This document shows positions 32,740-38,170 of a stretch of DNA of 38,170 bases, piece by piece. This DNA is from a bacterium. GTDB taxonomy: Bacteria > Bacillota > Clostridia > Lachnospirales > Lachnospiraceae. Every line of letters starts with the position of its first letter. Position 1 is the stretch's first letter. The stretch spans positions 1-38,170 of the forward strand of contig JALFNN010000090.1 of assembly GCA_022774325.1 (NCBI GenBank), read 5' to 3'. Both the position numbers and the translations under genes were made by a program. Under the pieces are notes generated by a model. The model saw only the letters and a program-made list of their open reading frames with translations. It did no database searches and had not been told where the DNA came from.

Positions 32740-33087
32740 TCATAACTCCTCTATAATCTCGCCTGAGAGCTTTCTGACTTTCTGTATCAGTTCAGCCTCA
32801 TTCTGATCCTCGTAATCTTCCAGTAATAAATTGATCTCATGAACTTTCTGTTTGATAAACATGAACTTCTCCACAAGATGCAGCTTTTCTTCATAACCTT
32901 CCAGTGTCTTGTTACAACGCTTGATCATATCATGCACACCCTGGCGGCTGATCCCTGCATCCTTCGCAATCTCACTCAGCGAATAATCTTCCAGAACAAC
33001 CTGTTCATAGATCTCCTTTTGGTGATCCGTCAGAAGTTCACCGTAAAAATCATATAATAATGTTTGCTTCAGAATTTCATCCATCAC
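32740..33087 (-). CDS. ylxM: YlxM-family SRP-associated HTH protein
   Basis: 115 residues with the YlxM/p13 sigma-70-region-4-like HTH: LLYDFYGELLTDHQKEIYEQ, then DYSLSEIAKDAGISRQGVHDMIKRCNKTL. It always neighbours ffh and modulates SRP in Streptococcus. First gene of the operon behind the promoter at 33102-33130. Confidence 0.95.
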   Translation of the reverse strand: MMDEILKQTLLYDFYGELLTDHQKEIYEQVVLEDYSLSEIAKDAGISRQGVHDMIKRCNKTLEGYEEKLHLVEKFMFIKQKVHEINLLLEDYEDQNEAELIQKVRKLSGEIIEEL

Positions 33088-33101
33088 TTATCACCTCGGA
33101 T

Positions 33102-33130
33102 ATCATATAATATTTCCGTTTTGGTGTCAA
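33102..33130 (-). promoter_or_regulatory. Sigma-A promoter of the ylxM-ffh-rpsP-khpA operon
   Basis: TTGACA (33130-33125), 17 nt, TATGAT (33107-33102). The -35 forms one arm of a perfect inverted repeat, TGTCAAG-N8-CTTGACA (33125-33146 region), which could be an operator or chance. Confidence 0.82.
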
Positions 33131-33159
33131 GTGTTTTTTCTTGACAATCTAAAATTTTT

Positions 33160-34071
33160 TTACGTAAGTAATTTGGTTATATTGATCTGCCCGTGTCCTT
33201 GTCTGTTTTCCGGAAGTCCCAGATCATCACAGCTGTCCCAAAGACGCAATTTCACTTCAGTGTTCTTCATGTCCGGATATTTTTCCAGAAGAAGCGCAAC
33301 ACTTCCGGAAACAACCGGAGTTGCCATGGAAGTACCGCTTTTTTTGAGATAAGGCATTCGACTGTACACCGGATAGCGGTAATTGCAGGAATAGATCCCG
33401 TTTCCGGGTGCTGTGATATCCGGTTTTTTGACACATTCTTCGGTTGGTCCACAGCCGGAATAAAGGAGAGCCTGCTGAGGAACTTCATTAGAAAATGACT
33501 GTCCCAGGCAAGAACCAACCGTAATTACTTTGCGGCTGATTCCGGGAAGGGTGATGCTGCAGGTGTCCGGCCCCAGATTTCCGGCTGCGGTGACAACAAC
33601 CAATCCTGCGTCCCATAACCGATCTACCCAGGACACTAGTTCTGCTTCATCTGCATTTCCCGGATGCGGTGCTGTTCCGATGGAAATGTTGACGATCCTT
33701 ATTCGATACCGGTTTCGTTCTCTTAAGATATATTGGATACCTCCAATCACATGAGCGATTCTTCCGTCTCCTTTACTGTTCAACACTTTCACTGCCATGA
33801 TTCCGGATTCCGGCGCGATTCCCGATATGGTCTTCCGGCTGCTCCGCCCATCTCCGGACAGGATTCCGGATACATGTGTGCCGTGTCCATTATCATCGTA
33901 CGGCTTTTCTCTATTATGAACCATATCTTTCCAGGCAATCATATGATCCTTCAGGTCAGGATGAGGTGCAATACCGGTATCCAGGATTGCGATATTGATC
34001 CCTTTCCCGGTCAGGTTTCCTGAAATTGTATCCTGACACCAGTAATGTACATTTCTTTTCAGGTTATACAT
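33160..34071 (-). CDS. Intracellular subtilisin-like serine protease (S8)
   Basis: All three catalytic residues are present: Asp31 in AILDTGIAPHPDL, His63 in NGHGTHVSGIL and Ser248 in SGTSMATPVVSGS; the oxyanion Asn is in TAAGNLGP. At 303 residues there is no signal peptide, no inhibitory propeptide and no C-terminal extension; the catalytic domain starts at about residue 20. It is therefore predicted to be cytoplasmic. Unlike Bacillus ISP, the N-terminal autoinhibitory extension is missing. Start 34071 (MYNLK) has GAGGAAATC upstream; seven more in-frame codons upstream are possible. It ends just before the ylxM promoter. Confidence 0.9.
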   Translation of the reverse strand: MYNLKRNVHYWCQDTISGNLTGKGINIAILDTGIAPHPDLKDHMIAWKDMVHNREKPYDDNGHGTHVSGILSGDGRSSRKTISGIAPESGIMAVKVLNSKGDGRIAHVIGGIQYILRERNRYRIRIVNISIGTAPHPGNADEAELVSWVDRLWDAGLVVVTAAGNLGPDTCSITLPGISRKVITVGSCLGQSFSNEVPQQALLYSGCGPTEECVKKPDITAPGNGIYSCNYRYPVYSRMPYLKKSGTSMATPVVSGSVALLLEKYPDMKNTEVKLRLWDSCDDLGLPENRQGHGQINITKLLT

Positions 34072-34147
34072 ACATCGATTTCCTCGAGTCATTCTTTCTT
34101 TAATATAGAATATTCAAACACGTCAAAAAATGTTTGTTTTCTTCGAA

Positions 34148-34175
34148 ACACTGGCAAGCCTTGATACATATGATA
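34148..34175 (+). promoter_or_regulatory. Candidate sigma-K promoter of the Cys-rich gene
   Basis: ACA at 34148-34150, then 16 nt, then CATATGATA (34167-34175), which fits the late mother-cell sigma-K consensus (AC at -35; CATAnnnTA at -10). The transcript would start near 34183, 25 nt before the ATG. Match is by eye. Confidence 0.45.
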
Positions 34176-34207
34176 AAGTGTAAAGAAACCTGTTGGAGGG
34201 TATAAAC

Positions 34208-34453
34208 ATGAGTGACTTAAGTGCAACAAACTGCGGCTGTGGCTGCGAAAATTCAGCTTCTACGTTCGGATGTAACAGAGGTGGAATCTCTTCCTGCCTT
34301 CTGATCATCATTCTTCTCTTCTGCTGCGGCGGATGCGGATTCGGAAGCGGACGTTCAGATGACTGCGGAAACAACAGTTGTCTTTGGATCATCTTGATTC
34401 TTCTTTTCTGCTGTAACGGAAACAACAACTGGGACTGTGGCTGCGGATGCTAG
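34208..34453 (+). CDS. Cysteine-rich small protein with duplicated hydrophobic segments
   Basis: 81 residues, 15 of them cysteine. Order: a CGCGC-type start (MSDLSATNCGCGCEN), a hydrophobic SCLLIIILLFCCGGC, a Gly/Asp spacer, a near-copy SCLWIILILLFCCNG, and a WDCGCGC end. GGAGGGT is 8 nt before the ATG. Similar high-cysteine proteins in Clostridia are often labelled chorion-class high-cysteine proteins; the role is unknown. With the sigma-K-like promoter a spore-coat role is plausible but unproven. Confidence 0.8.
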   Translation: MSDLSATNCGCGCENSASTFGCNRGGISSCLLIIILLFCCGGCGFGSGRSDDCGNNSCLWIILILLFCCNGNNNWDCGCGC

Positions 34454-34467
34454 ACTAAGATAAAACT

Positions 34468-34498
34468 ATAAGGGATGCCTTAATATGGCATCCCTTAT
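34468..34498 (+). terminator. Terminator of the Cys-rich gene
   Basis: A perfect 12-bp stem ATAAGGGATGCC/GGCATCCCTTAT with a 7-nt loop, 14 nt past the stop; the T-rich tail is short (ATATTA), so it may also act on the minus strand. Confidence 0.75.
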
Positions 34499-34509
34499 AT
34501 TACGTGTAC

Positions 34510-34662
34510 TCATTTTGTTAAGTTTCTTACATTCTTTTGCTTTTTTGGATTTTCTTCTCTTTTTTGTTGTTCTTTTTCTCGTCTCTTTCTTTCCTTTTGC
34601 CTCAAACACTCTTCATCTATTTCATAAATGGAATTGCCATCAATCATGATTTTGGAATACAT
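34510..34662 (-). CDS. Small hypothetical protein, 50 aa
   Basis: The ATG at 34662 is preceded by AAAGGAC at suitable spacing. The protein starts MYSKIMIDGNSIYEIDEECL and has a long Lys/Arg/Glu/Gln-rich helix (KERKRREKEQQKREENPK). The ordered hydrophobic start and charged helix look coding rather than random. No family recognised. The 200 nt upstream (34663-34874) hold no other gene; they contain a GCCGA-CGAA-TCGGC hairpin with a T-run near 34789-34815 on the plus strand. Confidence 0.55.
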   Translation of the reverse strand: MYSKIMIDGNSIYEIDEECLRQKERKRREKEQQKREENPKKQKNVRNLTK

Positions 34663-34874
34663 ATTATTCTGTCCTTTCTTTCTTTAGTATCAGTATATGC
34701 TGAATTACTATAATGCTCTTTTCACAAGAAATACTTCTATTTTATTGTAACTATACATAATCTCTCTCCATATATTCGTAAAATCGCCGACGAATCGGCT
34801 TATCTTTTTTTAAGAGGTTCTGAAAAGCTACTTTTTATCATATATATTGATAACGTTGTATCCGGGGAGTGAAT

Positions 34875-35441
34875 ATGGAAAAAAAGCCGCCTCTTAAAAT
34901 GACACCATTTGACTTGATGGTCACAACAGAGTTGCTGCAGACCATGAAGCTTATGATTCCCTATCTTCCGCCGGATTTACAGCGTATGGCTGGTATTTAT
35001 GCCAAACTCAGTGAACTACAGAATGCCATTTACTATTTCCAACCTCCTTATTATGATAGCCGCAGAAGGCGGCTGCGGCAAAAAAAGCTGGATATCCATA
35101 CTCTTATGGATGATCTAAGACCTTATCTGACCAAGGAGGCCTGTGAAATGTTTGATAATATGGAACAGGCAGTGGAAATGATGCAGATGATGCAGTCTGT
35201 AAATATGGAAGAAATGATGCAGTCTTCCGGAATGTCAGACATGGCAGATATGATGGGAATGATGAATGCGTTCCAGGCAGAAAGGAAGGATTCAAATGGA
35301 CGAATGGATGAACGATCCTGCAATGAAGAAACTCGATCCGGTGAAACTGGAACTGATCAAAGCTGCAGTGATGCAGACTCAGGGAAAAAGCGGGAAAGCG
35401 CTGGTTCCGGTGATGATGACACTCATAACAGGAGCGAATAA
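34875..35441 (+). CDS. Met-rich hypothetical protein with a tail overlapping the next gene
   Basis: 188 residues. The first ~75 are hydrophobic/basic (LLQTMKLMIPYLPPDLQ; SRRRRLRQKKLDIHTLMDD), then a Met-rich helix (EQAVEMMQMMQSVNMEEMM; MADMMGMMNAFQAERK). The last ~48 residues (SNGRMDERSCNEETRSG..NRSE) are hydrophilic and lie out of frame over the start of the downstream gene, so they probably represent a lost stop or frame extension rather than a conserved domain. GGGGAG precedes the ATG. Function unknown. Confidence 0.7.
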   Translation: MEKKPPLKMTPFDLMVTTELLQTMKLMIPYLPPDLQRMAGIYAKLSELQNAIYYFQPPYYDSRRRRLRQKKLDIHTLMDDLRPYLTKEACEMFDNMEQAVEMMQMMQSVNMEEMMQSSGMSDMADMMGMMNAFQAERKDSNGRMDERSCNEETRSGETGTDQSCSDADSGKKRESAGSGDDDTHNRSE

Positions 35442-35592
35442 AAAGGGCATCCGGTTCACGCAGGAGGAAATCGCATTGATACTTGATCTCCTAAAAGAAG
35501 GAAAGTCACAAGAGGAGAGAATGCAGATCGACCGGATGGTTCAGATGATTCAGATGATGCAGAAAAACGGGGGCCCTCCGGAAAGGCACTAA
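35296..35592 (+). CDS. Hypothetical protein, 98 aa, translationally coupled
   Basis: Starts MDEWMNDPAMKKLDPVKLEL after AAGGAAGG. It is mainly helical: LELIKAAVMQTQGKSGKAL, LVPVMMTLITGANKKGIRFT and EERMQIDRMVQMIQMMQKNG. The Met-rich ending resembles the Met-rich part of the previous gene, suggesting the two products work together. It overlaps the previous gene by 146 nt in another frame and ends at a strong terminator. Family unknown. Confidence 0.75.
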   Translation: MDEWMNDPAMKKLDPVKLELIKAAVMQTQGKSGKALVPVMMTLITGANKKGIRFTQEEIALILDLLKEGKSQEERMQIDRMVQMIQMMQKNGGPPERH

Positions 35593-35617
35593 AAAAAGGT
35601 CCACTGGACCTTTTTTT
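35591..35617. terminator. Bidirectional terminator
   Basis: AAAAAAAGGTCC-ACT-GGACCTTTTTTT: a GGTCC/GGACC core with A/T runs on both sides, between convergent genes ending at 35592 (+) and 35629 (-). Confidence 0.92.
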
Positions 35618-35628
35618 ATGCATGACAA

Positions 35629-36099
35629 TTAAAACCCTTCCTGACGCCGAAAGATCCGCATCTCTCTGCGTTTTTTCGCGCTCTCCCATTCCATTTGCTC
35701 AGACGGACTCTCAATGAGCAAACCCGGGACCTCGGTTGGCTGATCATTTTTATCCAGAGCAACGATCGTAAGGTATGCACGGTTGATCGGATGTCTTGTT
35801 CCGTCAATATCTTCTCTATAAGTATCTACACGTATTTCCATGGATGTCCGTCCTGCAAATGTTATTTTACCAATAAGAACCAGTACGTCGTTCTGATACG
35901 CACTCATGATAAAATTCAGATTATCCACAGAAGCTGTGGTTACCCCGGTATGAGAATGACGCTTTGCAACAAGGCAGGCAACCTCGTCAATCCACTGCAT
36001 CAGGACACCACCGAACAGCCTCCCTACAGAATTCAGATGCTGTGGGCGCACAATATGGATCGTTTCTACGATAGAATCTGAGATTTTCTTATTCGTCAT
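35629..36099 (-). CDS. Acyl-CoA thioesterase (hotdog fold)
   Basis: 156 residues with the YciA/BFIT-type hotdog pattern: HLNSVGRLFGGVLMQWIDEVACLVAKRH, where the Asp in MQWIDEVA and the preceding Gly-Gly contact the thioester; then ASVDNLNFIMSAYQNDVLVLIGKI and TSMEIRVDTYRED. It hydrolyses acyl-CoA; chain preference unknown. It overlaps the patatin-like gene by 11 nt. Confidence 0.9.
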   Translation of the reverse strand: MTNKKISDSIVETIHIVRPQHLNSVGRLFGGVLMQWIDEVACLVAKRHSHTGVTTASVDNLNFIMSAYQNDVLVLIGKITFAGRTSMEIRVDTYREDIDGTRHPINRAYLTIVALDKNDQPTEVPGLLIESPSEQMEWESAKKRREMRIFRRQEGF

Positions 36100-36979
36100 C
36101 TTTCCGATCCCCGTCTTCCATTACTTCTCCCAGGTATTCCAGCATATCAGGAAGCATTTCTCTCATCAACGTATAACCATGTTCATAGAAAGCAGCCAGT
36201 TTATCCTGATCCTTTTCAAGACGTGATACCGGCTTCATCTGAGGCCGAAGGACAAAAATATCTCCTTTTTCTTCCAGTTTATCAATATATTCCATCGTCT
36301 GGTTATAGCGTTTGGCTCTGAGGATGCAGGTCCGTACCACTTCCGGATATTTGCTGTACATCTTTTTGTAGACACGTGCGAGGCCCTTAGATACCGGCTT
36401 TTTACGATATCCTTTCGGCCGTGTCAAGATCAGAACATTCTTCTTTATCCCCTGTTTCTGCATATGGAGGATCGGTACAGAGTCCGCAAGACCTCCGTCT
36501 AAATATGGAACTCCGTCCAGTGTGACAATCGGACAAACAAGTGGCATACTGCTGCTGGCCCGGCATAATTTCATCAGTCTTTCACGATCACTTTCTTCGG
36601 TCCTGTATTCTGCTTTTCCTGTAACACAATTTGTTATTACGATCTCACATTTTATATCGGATTCGAAAAAAGTATCGAAATCAAACGGTATCAGTTCATT
36701 CGGAAATTTATTGAAGATCATATCCATATCCAGGACACTCCTCTCCTTTACGAATCCCTTCAGTCCATAGTAAAAATTGTAATCTTTTCCCTGGTGGATC
36801 ATACAGTCCTTCGTTCGTCCGATCTGTTTTGACACATAATCGACCGCATTGCAGGAACCCGCAGAGACACCAACCACATTCGAAAAATATAGATCCTGTT
36901 CCATCAGGTAATCCAGTGCTCCGGATGTAAATACTCCTCTCGTCGCGCCGCCTTCTAATACTAATCCTGCCTGAATCAA
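36089..36979 (-). CDS. Patatin-like phospholipase
   Basis: The Ser-Asp dyad is complete: oxyanion GLVLEGGATRGVFTSGAL, nucleophile GVSAGSCNAVDYVS, and DGGLADSVPI. The Cys/Lys-rich middle and a helical C-terminal ~100 residues follow, as in YjjU/RssA-type proteins. 296 residues; no signal peptide, so cytoplasmic or membrane-peripheral. The start is TTG at 36979, with AAAGGGG 8 nt upstream. A TATAAT at 37002-36997 lies about 18 nt before the start codon. It is cotranscribed with the thioesterase, suggesting lipid turnover. Confidence 0.9.
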   Translation of the reverse strand: MIQAGLVLEGGATRGVFTSGALDYLMEQDLYFSNVVGVSAGSCNAVDYVSKQIGRTKDCMIHQGKDYNFYYGLKGFVKERSVLDMDMIFNKFPNELIPFDFDTFFESDIKCEIVITNCVTGKAEYRTEESDRERLMKLCRASSSMPLVCPIVTLDGVPYLDGGLADSVPILHMQKQGIKKNVLILTRPKGYRKKPVSKGLARVYKKMYSKYPEVVRTCILRAKRYNQTMEYIDKLEEKGDIFVLRPQMKPVSRLEKDQDKLAAFYEHGYTLMREMLPDMLEYLGEVMEDGDRKDDE

Positions 36980-37023
36980 GAAATCGCCCCTTTCAAATTA
37001 TACTAAATTCATTTGATCAATGA

Positions 37024-38031
37024 CTATGATACCATACTTTTTTTCTTTCGAAAAGCCACAATCGTCATTGCTGAAAGAAGAAGCATCGCGCCGAATACTC
37101 CCGCGTGATTCTCATCACCTGTTTTAGGGCTGGCAGCGGAAGCCTGGGTATCCGTCTTTTCCTTTTCGGACGGATTTGCAGAAGGATTCTTTGCCTTGCA
37201 TACGGTACAGATACCGTCTTTATATGTATGAGACGTCTTCGAAATCGGTTCTCCGCTTTCGATTAACTCGCCACAATTCTTACAGTACACATCTCCGGTA
37301 TATCCTTCTTCTGTGCAGCTTGCATCTTTTTGATCCCGTATTTCAGTATCGGTATGCTGACATTTCTCTGCCGGAATCATAGCCTGGTTAGAAAGAGTCT
37401 TGGCAATGGCTTCTTCATCCTGCTCAAAGAAGGATGCCAGTGCCTCGTCACATGCACGGAACTGACCGGTTTCTTTGGCAGTTGCCAATGAGTCATAATA
37501 ATTGGATGCGGAGGCATAATTATTCGTTGCAACCGTATAAAGCTTTTCAAGATCCAGCGGTTCACCCTGAACTTTGGCACTTACGACTCTGCTGCCTGCC
37601 GGTTGTGACAGATCATACTCCACGGTTACACCGCCAAACTGAAGATAACTCCCGCTGGATGACGGCCATGCACTGTCATCTCCTCTTTCGTATGCCTCAA
37701 TACACTGAACCTGGATGTCAAGTGAAGTCTCAAACACGTCAAGAAGCTGCGCACCTGTGAGCTTCTTTGTTACAATATAGTTTCCATAAGGGCTGACACC
37801 GATGATATCCCCATAAGTTACATCACCGGCTTTTATGGAAGCTCGGATACCGCCTGCATTTTCAAAAGCTACATCGGCTCCGGTCTCCAGCAGATAAGCA
37901 TCTGCCACGACTCTTCCCAGATTCGTTTCTCCGATTCTCAGATTGTACCAGTCTCCGTCCAGATATTCCGGTGTCTGTCCCACTACCGTGTTGAGGATTT
38001 CTTCCTGTTCATCGTTGATCTCATTCAATAG
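37024..38031 (-). pseudogene. 3' exon of a cell-wall-anchored 5'-nucleotidase, N-terminus missing
   Basis: The 336 codons encode the C-terminal substrate-binding domain of UshA-like 5'-nucleotidases (ETNLGRVVADAYLLETGADVAFENAGGIRAS; GNYIVTKKLTGAQLLDVFE; QFGGVTVEYDL; YTVATNNYAS). The metallophosphatase domain is absent. A linker with paired cysteines (CTEEGYTGDVYCKNCGE; GICTVCKAK) precedes a sortase signal, SPKTGDE, a hydrophobic helix and the basic tail RKKKSMVS. The reading frame runs without a proper start straight into group II intron sequence; a TTG at 38028 has no ribosome-binding site. If the intron splices, the missing N-terminal exon should lie beyond the window edge; otherwise the gene is broken. 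Labelled pseudogene for lack of the first exon here. Confidence 0.75.
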
Positions 38032-38170
38032 ATAGCGATAGGTAATCCTTTGAAGTTATCTCCGGATTTTCCCCCGCTCCACACCGTGCATGCGACTTTC
38101 ACCGCACACGGCGCTCCATCGAATTCAGCCGTCCAGGGTTTTAAACACAACTTACACACTTCGTTACAGC
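38032..38170 (-). mobile_element. Group II intron, 3' end (domains V and VI)
   Basis: On the minus strand a domain V-like hairpin (about 38116-38080) reads AGCGCCGTG, TGCGGTGAAAGTCGCATG and CACGGTGTGG: a CCGTG.TGCG/CGCA.GCACGG stem with the GAAA loop and the AGC triad of group II introns. Domain VI follows (GGGGGAAAATCC...GGATTACC) and the intron ends near TATCGCTAT at about 38032. The intron body, with any reverse transcriptase gene, runs off the window. It is inserted in the sense orientation in the 5'-nucleotidase gene. Confidence 0.75.

Noticed and set aside
34123-34428. 101-codon frame antisense to the Cys-rich gene
   Set aside because: The plus strand gene has a ribosome-binding site, promoter and terminator; the antisense protein is Gln/Pro/Arg low-complexity.

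Overview
The window reads as a chromosomal segment of a spore-forming Clostridia bacterium, most likely a gut Lachnospiraceae of the Dorea / Mediterraneibacter / Blautia type. The grounds are the ylxM-ffh-rpsP-khpA-rimM-trmD-rplS cluster followed by lepB-rbgA-rnhB-yraN, a HisZ-dependent short-form hisG, a ylbJ sporulation gene, TTGACA/TATAAT promoters, AGGAGG ribosome-binding sites and moderate GC. Genus is inference; no rRNA is present.

Region 1 (1-4160) is the edge of a mobile element. A minus-strand run holds a Dam-family DNA methylase, a LexA-type winged-helix protein and two small unknown genes, and is then broken by an IS110-family insertion sequence (about 279-1759). Another partial gene runs off the left edge. 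At its right side the element abuts the first ~47 codons of a TIGR03960-type B12-binding radical SAM gene whose promoter is intact but whose body is missing. This looks like an integration or deletion junction near 4020. Upstream lie a candidate structured RNA (about 4317-4580) and a frameshifted Mga-like regulator (4707-5254).

Region 2 (5250-11800) has a TraX-family membrane protein, a small membrane protein and a minus-strand histidine operon: hisZ-hisG-hisD-hisB and a HisIE enzyme carrying a degenerate HisF-like N-terminal domain. It starts at a near-perfect sigma-A promoter and ends at a strong terminator. hisA, hisF, hisH and hisC are not here.

Region 3 (11776-20216) is a tightly packed minus-strand run of recombination, RNA-modification and housekeeping genes: recU, an RluD-family pseudouridine synthase, an unknown membrane protein, an SDR oxidoreductase, a YgiQ radical SAM protein, a HAD phosphatase, an RsuA-family pseudouridine synthase, an RsmF-like m5C methyltransferase and an M23 peptidase.

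Region 4 (20354-33087) holds ylbJ on the plus strand, then a minus-strand series: a coiled-coil protein, coaD, rsmD, an MscS channel, pgeF, yraN, rnhB, lepB, rbgA, a second lepB, rplS, a divergent sirtuin, trmD, rimM, khpA, rpsP, ffh and ylxM. The sirtuin interrupts the usual trmD-rplS pair and has its own promoter candidate.

Region 5 (33160-38170) is more accessory: an intracellular subtilisin-like protease, a Cys-rich small protein behind a candidate sigma-K promoter, a 50-residue ORF, two overlapping Met-rich genes, an acyl-CoA thioesterase, a patatin-like phospholipase, and the 3' exon of a cell-wall-anchored 5'-nucleotidase interrupted at the window edge by the 3' end of a group II intron.

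No CRISPR array, tRNA, rRNA or clearly new defence system was seen. The least explained items are the RNA at ~4.3-4.6 kb, the interrupted radical SAM locus, the dead HisF-like domain on HisIE, the divergent sirtuin, and the 146-nt out-of-frame overlap at 35.3 kb.
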